A DNA stretch of 64,000 nucleotides, taken from positions 124,001 through 188,000 of the forward strand of contig NZ_JACJSD010000009.1 in the NCBI RefSeq assembly GCF_014697615.1, in the 5' to 3' direction. Numbering within the stretch: position 1 is the stretch's first letter; each line of letters starts with the position of its first letter. Source of the DNA: Nostoc sp. FACHB-280. Its GTDB lineage: Bacteria; Cyanobacteriota; Cyanobacteriia; Cyanobacteriales; Nostocaceae. Shown here one piece after another: positions 26,718 through 36,757 of the stretch. The notes below the pieces were generated by a model. The model ran no database searches. It saw nothing but the letters and a program-made list of their open reading frames with translations, and was not told where the DNA came from. A program made the translations under genes and the position numbers.

Positions 26718-29700
26718 ATGGCGACATTTAAAGCCCCCATCATTCCCGGATATAAAATTGGCTTGCAGCTGTACGCAGGCTCCAGAACAATTGTATATCG
26801 GGCTATCCGCGAATTAGATCAACTGCCAGTTGTCATCAAGCTATTAACCTCAGAATATCCTACCTTTCAAGAATTACTCAAACTTCGCAATCAATACACC
26901 ATTAGCAAAAATCTCAACATTACTGGTATTATTCAGCCATTATCTTTAGAAACATATAACAACGGTTATATTCTCGTGATGGCAGATACCGGAGAAATAT
27001 CTTTACGGGACTATATTCAAAGCAATACCCTCTCTCTAACAGAATTTTTGAGGATTGGTATTCAATTAAGTGTCAGTCTCTATGAATTACATCAAAATCG
27101 CGTGATTCATAAAGACATCAAACCAGCCAATATTTTAATTCATCCCCAAACCAAACAAGTTCAATTAATTGATTTTAGTATTGCTTCCCTCTTACCAAAA
27201 GAAACTTCAGAAATTAAAAATCCTAATATTTTAGAAGGAACTTTAGCTTATATCTCTCCTGAACAAACAGGGAGAATGAACCGAGGAATAGATTACCGCA
27301 GTGATTATTACTCGCTGGGTGTGACATTTTATGAACTATTAACAGGAGAATTGCCATTTAATAGCGATGATCCAATGGAGTTGGTACATTGTCATTTAGC
27401 AAAAATGCCAACAGGAATAGAATACAGGGCAGAAATTCCTCTAGTACTGACAGAGATTGTGCTGAAATTAATGGCGAAAAATGCCGAGGATAGATATCAA
27501 AGTGCTTTGGGATTAAAGTATGATTTAGAACTTTGTTTAACACAACTGCAAGATACAGGCAAAATTAGATATTTTAAAATTGGTGAGCGGGATGTGTACG
27601 ATCGCTTCCTCATCCCCGAAAAATTATATGGTAGAGAAGCAGAAGTCAGCACCTTATTACAAGCATTTGAACGGGTGGCTAGTGGCACATCAGAAATGAT
27701 GTTGGTGGCGGGATTTTCTGGAATTGGCAAAACGGCTGTAATTAACGAAATTCACAAGCCAATTACCCGTCAAAAAGGTTACTTTATCAAAGGTAAATTT
27801 GACCAATTTAACCGGAATATACCTTTCTCTGCCTTTGTTCAGGCTTTGCGCGATTTGATGGGGCAATTATTATCAGAATCAGATGCCAAATTGGTGAAGT
27901 GGCAGAGCCGAATTTTAGAGATTGTCGGGGAAAATGGGCAAGTTTTAGTTGAGGTAATTCCTGAACTAGAACGATTGATTGGTAAACAACCACCAGCACC
28001 AGAACTATCAGTAACTGAGGCACAAAATCGGTTTAATGTCTTGTTTCAAAAATTTATTGCTATCTTCACTACATCAGAGCATCCTTTAGTAATGTTTTTG
28101 GATGATTTACAGTGGGCAGATTTGGCTTCTTTGCAATTAATTAAACTGTTAATGGAGGATGAAAACTATCTGCTGTTGTTGGGTGCTTATCGAGATAATG
28201 AAGTGTCACCAGCGCACCCGTTAATGTTGATGGTGGAGGAACTAAAGAAAGCTGGTAAGACCGTTAATACTATTACCCTTAATCCTCTAGCTGCTCAAAA
28301 TGTAAATCGGTTAATAGCTGATACTTTACGTTGTCCTACAGAGCAATCGCAACCCCTTACAGAATTAATTGAGCGCAAAACCAGAGGTAATCCCTTTTTT
28401 ATTACCCAGTTTCTCAAGAAATTATATGAAGATGGGGAAATTACATTTAACCATCAGGAAGGTTATTGGGAATGCGATATTATACAAATTCAGGCGCTAT
28501 CTCTAACTGATGATGTAGTGGAATTTGTCGCTCAACAATTGCAGAAATTACCTCAAGAAACACAAAATATTTTACAGTTGGCTGCTTGTATTGGTAACTC
28601 TTTTGACTTAAGAACCTTAGCAATAGTTTCTCAGCAATCTGTTACTAATGTGGCAACAGCACTATGGAAAGCTTTACAAGAAGGCTTGATTCTACCCACT
28701 AGCCAAACTTACAAATTATTTCAGACAGAGAATGAAGCACAAACTGATTCCCAGAAAAGTATTGATGATAATTCTGTGAATTTGACTTATCGCTTTCTGC
28801 ACGATCGCATTCAACAAGCCGCCTATAAACTAATTGCAGCCGATCAACGACAATCCACACATTTGGCAATTGGTAAATTACTGTACGCCAATACACCAGA
28901 AACTCAACTAGATAAACATATATTTGAAATTATCAATCACCTGAATAAAGGCATTGATTTAATTACCCAGCCTGATGAAAAACTAAAGTTAGCCCAACTA
29001 AATTTCATGGCGGGATGCAAAGCTAAAAGTGCGATCGCCTATAATGCAGCCATCAATTACTTTAACCTAGGAATTGATTTACTCCCTGCTGATACTTGGA
29101 TAACAAACTACGAACTAACTCTAAATCTGCATCACCAGCGTCTCGAAGCTGCTTGTCTAAGTACCGACTTTGATAAGTTGGCAGTCTGGGGTGACATTAT
29201 ATTGCAATCTGCGACTTCTTTGCTCGACACTATTAAAGTCCATGAAACCCGCATGATAGCATTGCGTTCTCAAAGCAAATTTGCTGAAGTGGTAGAGACT
29301 GCATTACAGGTGTTGAAATTACTGGGTGTGGAATTTCCCGAACAGCCAACTATGGCAGATATTAGTGCAGCAGCCGAATATACAAGGCAATTATGGCAAG
29401 AACGCACACCCTTAAGTTTGCTGGATTTGCCTGTAATGAACGATCCCTATCAACTAGCAGCGATGCAAATCATGACTAAACTGGTGTCTTCTGTTTACGC
29501 TGCTAAACCTGCACTATTACCACTCATCACCTTCAAACAAGTGCAGATGTCTATCCAGTTTGGTAATTCATCTATTGCCATTTTTTCCTATGCAGACTAC
29601 GGATTAATTCTCTGTGGTCTTATGGAAGATATTCATGCTGGCTATGAATTTGGACAACTTTCATTAAAGTTATTAGAACAATATCAGATTACTGCTTTTA

Positions 29701-32700
29701 AAAGTAGAGCTTACTTTATTACTAACAGTTTTATTCACCACTGGAAAGAACCTCTGCAAAATATTATGCCATCTTTGTTGGCAGGTTATCAGATTGGTTT
29801 AGAAACAGGAGACTGGGAATGTGTAGCGTTGAACTTATTAGTATACGCAAATTACTGCTATTGGAGTGGTAGAGAATTAACTGAGTTGGCAGAAGAAATG
29901 CAGCTTTATCGCCAAGTAATCAGTCAGATCAAGCAAGAGGCACAGTTAAAATATTATGAGTGTTGTCAACAAACAATTCTCAACTTGTTGGGGAATGGAG
30001 AAGTTCCCTATTTTTTACAAGGCACAGTGTTTGATGTCAGCCAAGTTTTACCCAGTTTGCAAGTTTTGAGTGACCGATTGGGTTTATTCTATGTTTATAT
30101 GTATCAAGCATTTCTCTGTTACTTGTTTGGAAAAGATGAACTAGCTCTACAACAAACAGCTTTAGCAGAACAATATAGTGATGCTAGTAGTGGCAGTTTA
30201 ACAATCGTTGTTTGGTTTTTCTATGATGCTTTAATTCATTTAATGCAGTATGAAACGGCAGACACTGAACAACAATCAAGAATTATTGAGCAAGTCAATA
30301 GTCATCAAGAAAAACTCCAAAACTGGGCAAATTTAGCCCCCTTTAATCATCAACATCGCTGGCAACTTGTAGCAGCAGAAAAATTGCGGGTTTTGGGTCA
30401 AAATTATGATGCAATGGCACATTATGATTTAGCTATTGCAGCCGCAAAAACCCACGGTTATTTACAAGAAGAAGCACTCAGCAATGAACTGGCGGCTAAA
30501 TTTTACTTGAACTGGGGCAAAGAGAAAGTAGCCGCAGGTTATATGCAGGAGGCATACTACTGTTACGCTCGTTGGGGTAGCCAAGCCAAAACCCAGGATT
30601 TAGAAAATTGCTACCCTCAATTACTGCAACCTATTCTCCAGCAGAAAGTACAATCGCTGAATGTGCTGGAAACTCTCTCCACACAAGTTAATCCTCAAAT
30701 TTCGATTCATAGTTCCAAAGAACAAACTCGTTCTTCTAGTAGCAACATCAATGTAGCGTTGGATTTTGGGGCGATTCTCAAAGCTTCTCAAGCTATTTCC
30801 GGCACAATTCAACTTGATGAACTGTTGCAAAAACTGACTCAGATTATTTTGCAACATTCTGGGGGCGATCGCTGCGCTTTAATTTTGCCTGATAGTCAAG
30901 GCGAATGGCAGGTAAGAGCAATTGCGACACTAGATAACACCGAACTTTTTTGTGAACCTTTAGAGAACAATCCCAATTTACCTGTCAAATTTATTCAATA
31001 TGTGAAAAATACCCAAGAAATTGTGGTAGTTAATGAACTGCAAACTGATCTACCTGTAATTGATGAATATTTACTTCAACGACAACCAAAAAGTCTGTTG
31101 TGCTTACCGATTCTCAATCAAGGTAATTTAATTGGAATTTTGTATTTAAAGAATCGCTCAACCAGTAATGTGTTTACTAGCGATCGCGTCTTGATTCTCA
31201 ATTTTCTTTGTACCCAAGCCGCGATTTCTCTAGAAAATGCTCGACTTTATGAAGATTCGCAAATTTATGCCCACCAGTTAGAAGAATCGCTGGAAAAATT
31301 ACGCTTGAGTGAAAACCGCTTTCAGAAACTGGCAGATAATATTCCCGGATTAATTTATCAAATTCGGATTCAAGCCGATGGTTCATCTTCAATATCTTAT
31401 GTGAGTTCTGGATGCCAAACTCTTTACGAAGTGACGGCTGAAGATTTAATGTCAGGAAAATATAGTCTGCGTGATTTTGAACATCCTGATGATCAAGCTG
31501 AGTTGTTTCGCGCCACTATGGAGTCAGGACAAAATCTCACTACCTTTCGACACGAATGGCGGATTATTACACCTAATGGAAATGTCAAATGGGTAAAAGC
31601 TGTTTCTCGACCAGAAATTAGCGAAGATGGTGAGATGGTATGGGATGGGATTGTGATTGATATTAGCGATCGCAAACGTGCAGAACAAGAGCAACAACAA
31701 CTACTAGCAATTGTGAATGCTACCCCAGATATTGTTGGTATTACTGATGCAAATGGCAATAATATTTACATTAATCCTGCTGGGCAGAGAGTTTGGCAAT
31801 TGAAAGATAGTAACGCAAAATTACATATTTCTAGCCTGACACCACCTCAAGCAATGCAATATATGCAGAGCGTCGCCGTACCAACCGCTATCCGTCAGGG
31901 AACTTGGAGTGGTGAGTCAGCCATCTTAGACATAAATGGTAAGGAAATTCCAGTTTCTCAGGTTGTGATTGCTCATAAAAATGCTGCCGATGAAGTTGAA
32001 TATCTGTCTACCATTATTCGAGATATTAGCGATCGCAAACAAGCTGAAGCTGCAATTGAGCAAAAATCACTGGAACTCCAACAAGCTCTTAACGAACTCA
32101 AACAAACTCAACTACAAATGGTGCAACAAGAAAAAATGTCTGCACTGGGTAATTTAGTTGCAGGTGTGGCTCATGAAATGAACAATCCTCTCGGTTTTAT
32201 TTCGGCTAGTCTCGAACAAACTAAACCGATGTTTACGGATATCACCACACACCTCCAACTCTATCAGAAAGCCCTCCCCAATCCTGAAGATGAAATTCTC
32301 ACTCATGCCACAGAAATTGACTTAGAGTATAGTCTAGAAGACTTGCCAAAAATCCTTGATGCAATGGTGGTGGCTTGTGGGAGATTAAAAAGTATTAGCA
32401 CTAGTTTAAGAACTTTCTCCCGTGCAGATCAAAATTATAAAGTGCTATTTAATATTAATGAAGGCATTGATAGTACAATTTTAATTCTCAAACATCGCCT
32501 CAAAGCCAATGAAAAACGTCCAGAAATTATCGTGGTGACAGATTACGATAATTTACAACCAATCCCGTGTTTTCCTGGGCAACTCAATCAGGTATTTATG
32601 AATATCATTGCCAATGCGATCGATGCTTTAGATGAGTCAAGCATTGGGCGTACTTTTGAAGAAATTAAAATAAATCCTTACAAAATTATTGTTAAAACTG

Positions 32701-32957
32701 CCATTGAAAATAATCATGTTCAAATCTCCATTGCTGATAATGGTCAAGGCATGAGTGAAGATATCAAATCCCAAATATTTGATTATTTATTTACCACCAA
32801 AGAAGTCGGCAAAGGTACAGGCTTAGGACTAGCGATCGCCCGTCAAATTGTCGAAGAAAAACATGGGGGTAAAATTGCAGTTAATTCCGTTTTAGGAGAG
32901 GGAACAGAGTTTATAATTTCCCTACCTATTACAGATGATACTATTAACAATAACTAA
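26718..32957 (+). CDS. Giant hybrid Ser/Thr kinase-AAA-GAF-PAS-histidine kinase
   Basis: 2079 residues without a membrane segment. Order: Ser/Thr kinase (about 10-265; Lys41, HKDIKPANI with Asp133, DFS, LAYISPEQTGRMNRG); AAA/ATPase with GFSGIGKTA (about 332) and MFLDDLQWADLASLQL; a long helical, TPR-like region (about 620-1310); GAF (about 1345-1500); two PAS/PAC domains (1525-1655 and 1656-1785, each ending in an IxDRK-type linker); a HisKA with His1819 in VAHEMNNPLGF; HATPase with DNGQGMS and GKGTGLGLAI. This is the Pkn/histidine-kinase (HstK-like) architecture of Nostoc/Anabaena. It may phosphorylate both Ser/Thr and His/Asp partners. No response regulator lies beside it. A paralogue starts at 60621. 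Confidence 0.92.
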   Translation: MATFKAPIIPGYKIGLQLYAGSRTIVYRAIRELDQLPVVIKLLTSEYPTFQELLKLRNQYTISKNLNITGIIQPLSLETYNNGYILVMADTGEISLRDYIQSNTLSLTEFLRIGIQLSVSLYELHQNRVIHKDIKPANILIHPQTKQVQLIDFSIASLLPKETSEIKNPNILEGTLAYISPEQTGRMNRGIDYRSDYYSLGVTFYELLTGELPFNSDDPMELVHCHLAKMPTGIEYRAEIPLVLTEIVLKLMAKNAEDRYQSALGLKYDLELCLTQLQDTGKIRYFKIGERDVYDRFLIPEKLYGREAEVSTLLQAFERVASGTSEMMLVAGFSGIGKTAVINEIHKPITRQKGYFIKGKFDQFNRNIPFSAFVQALRDLMGQLLSESDAKLVKWQSRILEIVGENGQVLVEVIPELERLIGKQPPAPELSVTEAQNRFNVLFQKFIAIFTTSEHPLVMFLDDLQWADLASLQLIKLLMEDENYLLLLGAYRDNEVSPAHPLMLMVEELKKAGKTVNTITLNPLAAQNVNRLIADTLRCPTEQSQPLTELIERKTRGNPFFITQFLKKLYEDGEITFNHQEGYWECDIIQIQALSLTDDVVEFVAQQLQKLPQETQNILQLAACIGNSFDLRTLAIVSQQSVTNVATALWKALQEGLILPTSQTYKLFQTENEAQTDSQKSIDDNSVNLTYRFLHDRIQQAAYKLIAADQRQSTHLAIGKLLYANTPETQLDKHIFEIINHLNKGIDLITQPDEKLKLAQLNFMAGCKAKSAIAYNAAINYFNLGIDLLPADTWITNYELTLNLHHQRLEAACLSTDFDKLAVWGDIILQSATSLLDTIKVHETRMIALRSQSKFAEVVETALQVLKLLGVEFPEQPTMADISAAAEYTRQLWQERTPLSLLDLPVMNDPYQLAAMQIMTKLVSSVYAAKPALLPLITFKQVQMSIQFGNSSIAIFSYADYGLILCGLMEDIHAGYEFGQLSLKLLEQYQITAFKSRAYFITNSFIHHWKEPLQNIMPSLLAGYQIGLETGDWECVALNLLVYANYCYWSGRELTELAEEMQLYRQVISQIKQEAQLKYYECCQQTILNLLGNGEVPYFLQGTVFDVSQVLPSLQVLSDRLGLFYVYMYQAFLCYLFGKDELALQQTALAEQYSDASSGSLTIVVWFFYDALIHLMQYETADTEQQSRIIEQVNSHQEKLQNWANLAPFNHQHRWQLVAAEKLRVLGQNYDAMAHYDLAIAAAKTHGYLQEEALSNELAAKFYLNWGKEKVAAGYMQEAYYCYARWGSQAKTQDLENCYPQLLQPILQQKVQSLNVLETLSTQVNPQISIHSSKEQTRSSSSNINVALDFGAILKASQAISGTIQLDELLQKLTQIILQHSGGDRCALILPDSQGEWQVRAIATLDNTELFCEPLENNPNLPVKFIQYVKNTQEIVVVNELQTDLPVIDEYLLQRQPKSLLCLPILNQGNLIGILYLKNRSTSNVFTSDRVLILNFLCTQAAISLENARLYEDSQIYAHQLEESLEKLRLSENRFQKLADNIPGLIYQIRIQADGSSSISYVSSGCQTLYEVTAEDLMSGKYSLRDFEHPDDQAELFRATMESGQNLTTFRHEWRIITPNGNVKWVKAVSRPEISEDGEMVWDGIVIDISDRKRAEQEQQQLLAIVNATPDIVGITDANGNNIYINPAGQRVWQLKDSNAKLHISSLTPPQAMQYMQSVAVPTAIRQGTWSGESAILDINGKEIPVSQVVIAHKNAADEVEYLSTIIRDISDRKQAEAAIEQKSLELQQALNELKQTQLQMVQQEKMSALGNLVAGVAHEMNNPLGFISASLEQTKPMFTDITTHLQLYQKALPNPEDEILTHATEIDLEYSLEDLPKILDAMVVACGRLKSISTSLRTFSRADQNYKVLFNINEGIDSTILILKHRLKANEKRPEIIVVTDYDNLQPIPCFPGQLNQVFMNIIANAIDALDESSIGRTFEEIKINPYKIIVKTAIENNHVQISIADNGQGMSEDIKSQIFDYLFTTKEVGKGTGLGLAIARQIVEEKHGGKIAVNSVLGEGTEFIISLPITDDTINNN

Positions 32958-33043
32958 GTGGGAGACAAGGGGGACAAGGGGGACAAGGAATACAAGGAAG
33001 ACAAGGGAGACAACGGGGATAAGGGAGACAAGGAAGATAAGGT
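32958..33043 (+). repeat. 9-bp tandem repeat GGGAGACAA and variants
   Basis: About nine units of GGGAGACAA, GGGGGACAA, GGAAGACAA and relatives directly after the hybrid kinase stop codon. The same family appears in opposite orientation (TTGTCTCCC) at 39416, 42255 and 47260. Confidence 0.85.
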
Positions 33044-33159
33044 AGTTTGATGAAACTTATTTCTTTGCCAAGTCTGAAAGAGCGACTAGTATATTTACTC
33101 AGCACTTTCAACTCAGCACTAAGCACTTTCAAAAGAGAGATGTTTGTTCATGATTGAGT

Positions 33160-34779
33160 TCAAAAATCAAAGGTTGTACGAACAACCCCGACATATTGAG
33201 TATCATTATTGCGGTTGTTCTCTGGGTTGAGAATCATCCAAAAACCAGGAGTCACCGATATATTATTGTTCAGTCGCCAGCGATAAAATGCTTCGATGTG
33301 GTAAGAATTATCTCCTTCTTGACGGACATCACTGTAAGCAACTCGCGGTGGTAAACCAAAAATGATTCCTGGGAGATTACCCTTACCCCCCACATCAGGA
33401 AATGACATTCCAATTGCCCCAAACCAGGCATTAGCATTGTCGCCACTATTGACAAACAAAGAATCTGTACTACCCCGCCCATTAGAAATATCGCTGAAAC
33501 CAGAGTTTTTGGCAGTCGCCCAAATATATCCACCCCAAGCATGTACCTGGAAATTTGGGGAAAAGCGATAGTATCCTTGCATTCCCACAATACTGTTAGC
33601 AGTGGTAATACTATTCCCAAACGGAGAAGTTGCTAAAACACTTCCCGTCCCACCTGTGAGATCAACTACTCCACCAGGGCTATAACCATGAGAGTAAGCT
33701 ACACCCACAGCACCTTTTTGACCGTAATAAGCTAAATGTGCCAGGGCATTGTAACCGCCATCAAATAAGCCGTTTTTCTCGGTTGATGTATTCGGACTGC
33801 TGGCTAAATAGCCCAAAGTCAGCACCAAGTCTTGAGTAATATTCCAGTTAGCAGCTGCCCCACCACCACCTCTGCGGAATATAGGGCTATATGATCCAAA
33901 CAGTGAAAGTACTCCATTACCATCATCAGCAATTGTTGGAGGTGTAACCGTAGTGGAAATGTCCGTATAACCAATACCTGTAGGGCCAACTACAAAAGAG
34001 AGCGAATCACTCACCGGGAAGTAATAACGAACATGGGGTACAAACAGCGTATTGTTACTATCAAAATCAAAGTTCAAGCGTGTCATCCCTGTACCTGTGG
34101 CAGCAGCAACTTGGCTAGAACCATTGTTATTCGCAAAGTTACCAAACTCTAACCGGACTCGCAGTAAATCTTTGCCTGTAAAACTACTTTCTAAATTCAA
34201 ACGACCGCGAGTTGCTAAGAATGGGTTAGTTTCATCTTTTGTACCACCTACTTTATTGCCAAAGGTATCGCTCACAGCCGTAATAATTTGAGCATTTAAT
34301 CTGGTGGTCGTAGAAAATTGCTGTTGTTCTAAAGTGTTTGTCCGCGCTTCTAAATTATCTATCCGACCTCGTAAGGTGTTTAATTCGGTGGCAAAGTCTG
34401 TCTGTAACTTTTGCAATACCGCTAAGTCTTCTTTGTTAACTAGTTCACTAGTAGATGTGGCAATTAACTCATTGATATGGTCTAAGCAAGCATTTAAACC
34501 GACAGCAAATTCGTACCGCGTTAAGGCACGATTACCGCGATAAGTATAATTCGGATAACCTGCGATACAACCGTAACGTTCTACTAATGACTGCAAGGCT
34601 GTAAATGCCCAATCTGTTGGCTGTACATCAGAAAATTGAGACACTGAGGTGACTTGTTCTTGCAGTGTATGAGTATTATCTATAGTTTCTGCCAAGACAG
34701 TTGGAGAGGCTAAAAGTAAAAGCAGAAAACTGTACAAAGGATGTTTCAACATGGCGTATTGTGGAGTAAAAATCTGCAT
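33160..34779 (-). CDS. oprB: OprB-type carbohydrate-selective outer-membrane porin
   Basis: 539 residues. A signal peptide (LYSFLLLLLASPTVLA) precedes an SLH domain (about 50-110: FSDVQPTDWAFTALQSLVERYGCIAGYPNYTYRGNRALTRYEFA), a coiled coil (about 120-155), and an OprB barrel ending in aromatic VGVVRTTFDF, the usual porin terminus. Two ATGs (34779, 34752) are possible starts; neither has a strong RBS. It should admit sugars across the outer membrane, the SLH tying it to peptidoglycan. It is downstream of and on the same strand as glcP and frtABC, which supports a sugar role over iron porins of similar build. Confidence 0.82.
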   Translation of the reverse strand: MQIFTPQYAMLKHPLYSFLLLLLASPTVLAETIDNTHTLQEQVTSVSQFSDVQPTDWAFTALQSLVERYGCIAGYPNYTYRGNRALTRYEFAVGLNACLDHINELIATSTSELVNKEDLAVLQKLQTDFATELNTLRGRIDNLEARTNTLEQQQFSTTTRLNAQIITAVSDTFGNKVGGTKDETNPFLATRGRLNLESSFTGKDLLRVRLEFGNFANNNGSSQVAAATGTGMTRLNFDFDSNNTLFVPHVRYYFPVSDSLSFVVGPTGIGYTDISTTVTPPTIADDGNGVLSLFGSYSPIFRRGGGGAAANWNITQDLVLTLGYLASSPNTSTEKNGLFDGGYNALAHLAYYGQKGAVGVAYSHGYSPGGVVDLTGGTGSVLATSPFGNSITTANSIVGMQGYYRFSPNFQVHAWGGYIWATAKNSGFSDISNGRGSTDSLFVNSGDNANAWFGAIGMSFPDVGGKGNLPGIIFGLPPRVAYSDVRQEGDNSYHIEAFYRWRLNNNISVTPGFWMILNPENNRNNDTQYVGVVRTTFDF

Positions 34780-35234
34780 GGCGAATTAGAAACCTCTGGC
34801 TGTGTTTGAGCTTGAGAGGTTTCGACTGATATGGCAGGAAGGAGACAAATTGAACGAACCACAGAGGCGCAGAGGACTCGGAGGAAAGAGAGTTTCACAG
34901 AGTTTTTGTGTAAATCGATGGATTCTCTGGACTTAAAAACTCCACTTTCTATTAATTTCTCACTGATTTATATGTCTGCAATAACAGCACAGGTTATTGA
35001 TGTGAAAGCTTTTATCTGCGGTTAATTATTCTGGCTGGAGTGAGAACCGCTATGCCTGGATTTCTCTCTTGTGAGAAATCCAGGGTGGTGGGAGGGGTGG
35101 GAAGTGTGGGAGGATGGTGAAGAAATCTTTCCCCCCACACTCCCCTCTCTCTCCACACCCGCCACCCATACGTGAGAAATTCGGGTATGGAGGGAATAGA
35201 GAATCTGAAAACTGTTCCCTATTCCCTGGCGTAA
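34780..35234. other. Spacer between oprB and glcP
   Basis: 455 bp. It contains the frequent cyanobacterial repeat ACAGAGGCGCAGAGGACTCG at 34860-34879, a hairpin at 35056-35083 (CTGGATTTCTC / GAGAAATCCAG), and G- or C-rich tandem stretches (35086-35165). The hairpin lies downstream of glcP on the minus strand but has no T-run, so termination is uncertain. An open frame at 34831-35025 is made mostly of repeat and I do not call it. Confidence 0.55.
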
Positions 35235-36635
35235 TTACATATCTTCTAATTCCATACCTTTGGTTTCCTTGATAAAAAATAGTACGAAAAATAATGAGAT
35301 GGCGGCCGCAGTTGTATAAAGTCCGTAGGCTGCGCCCAAGCCGAAATATTGCAGAATGGGAGGAAATGATGTGGAAACAGCGAAATTAGCTACCCACTGC
35401 ATCGCGGCGGCAACGGAAAGTGCTGCGGCGCGAATTTTATTATTAAACATTTCGCCTAAGAGTACCCAGGTGACTGGCCCCCAGGAGAAACCGAAACAAA
35501 ATACATAGAGGTTGGCAGCTAAAAGCGCGACAAGACCTGAACTACCATTGAGATTTGGGTTGCCAGCAGCATCTAATGGCGCAGTGCCGAAAATCGATGC
35601 CATTGTTCCCAAGGTAATGGTCATACCGATTGACCCTAGAATTAACAAGGGCTTGCGACCAAATTTATCAACGAAGGCGATCGCTACTAATGTAGTAATA
35701 ATATTTACTGCACCTGTAATTACTGTAATTGAGAGGGAATCTTTTTCGGAAAAGCCCACAGCCCGCCATAAAACACTACTGTAGTAAAAAATGACGTTAA
35801 TACCGACGAATTGTTGAAGTAAAGATATACCAATACCCACCCAAACTATGGGGAGAAGTCCACCACTCCGGCGTAAAAGGTCAGAAAATTGTGGTTCCCG
35901 TTCTCGCATTACTGTTTGGCGAATTTCCTCGATTTTGGCGAGGACGTTACCCCCGATAATTTTATGCAGCACATTGGCAGCTTCTGGTTCTCGTCCTTGG
36001 GCTACTAAATAGCGGGGTGATTCAGGAATCATTAAAGCAGCCATACCATACAACACCGCCGGCGGAATTTCCGTCCAAAACATCCACCGCCAAGCGTCTA
36101 TCCCAAACAAAAACGGTGACTCGGCTGAACCTGCTGATACTGCTATAAAGTAGTCACATAGCAGGGCGATGAAAATTCCCACGACAATTGCTAGTTGTTG
36201 CAGAGATCCCAATCTGCCTCGCAAATTACTAGGGGAACATTCAGCAATGTAAGCCGGGGCAATGACACTGGCTGCACCAACAGCCAACCCACCCAATACC
36301 CGCCAAAAGATAAAATCCCAAATGCCAAAGGCAATCCCGGAACCAACAGCACTGATGGTAAAGAAAACTGAAGCTACCACCATTGCTTTGACTCGGCCAT
36401 ATCGGTCGGCAATTTTGCCAGCATAAAAGGCTCCGATCGCCGAGCCTAACAATGCCAGGGATACGGCAAGGCCAGTTAGTACACTATTGGCGTTAAAAGC
36501 TGTAGATAAAGCTGCCACTGCACCGTTAATCACGGCGGTATCAAACCCGAACAAAAAGCCACCGAGGGCAGCAGCACCGGCAATTAAAATGACATAGAAG
36601 GTGTTGGATTTACGACGAGTTGTGGTAGATGTCAT
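35235..36635 (-). CDS. glcP: Sugar porter MFS permease, GlcP-like
   Basis: 466 residues from the ATG at 36635; a TTG start 14 codons earlier is less likely. Twelve helices are expected. Sugar-porter marks include GGFLFGFDTAVINGA in helix 1, DRYGRVKAM, MIPESPRYLVAQGRE, QQFVGINVIFYYSS, and FGFSWGPVTWVLLGE. It imports hexose, probably glucose, across the plasma membrane with protons. The gene lies 80 bp upstream of frtC on the same strand, as in the known Nostoc frt-glcP-oprB cluster. Substrate is inferred from context. Confidence 0.87.
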   Translation of the reverse strand: MTSTTTRRKSNTFYVILIAGAAALGGFLFGFDTAVINGAVAALSTAFNANSVLTGLAVSLALLGSAIGAFYAGKIADRYGRVKAMVVASVFFTISAVGSGIAFGIWDFIFWRVLGGLAVGAASVIAPAYIAECSPSNLRGRLGSLQQLAIVVGIFIALLCDYFIAVSAGSAESPFLFGIDAWRWMFWTEIPPAVLYGMAALMIPESPRYLVAQGREPEAANVLHKIIGGNVLAKIEEIRQTVMREREPQFSDLLRRSGGLLPIVWVGIGISLLQQFVGINVIFYYSSVLWRAVGFSEKDSLSITVITGAVNIITTLVAIAFVDKFGRKPLLILGSIGMTITLGTMASIFGTAPLDAAGNPNLNGSSGLVALLAANLYVFCFGFSWGPVTWVLLGEMFNNKIRAAALSVAAAMQWVANFAVSTSFPPILQYFGLGAAYGLYTTAAAISLFFVLFFIKETKGMELEDM

Positions 36636-36757
36636 GGTTGTATTTGGTGTTTGGGAATAAGATGATGAGTTATTCAAGCCCAGATGCGGAGGCGCAGAGA
36701 GGAGAAGGATAGTTGATAGTGCTGACTATTCTTCGCCCTGCACCTTTGCACTCGTGC

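Noticed and set aside
32944-33132. Cys/Pro-rich 62-residue frame on the minus strand
   Set aside because: It is the translation of the 9-bp tandem repeat (LPCLPC units), not a protein gene.
34831-35025. 64-codon frame between oprB and glcP
   Set aside because: It starts within the common ACAGAGGCGCAGAGG repeat and has no protein-like features.
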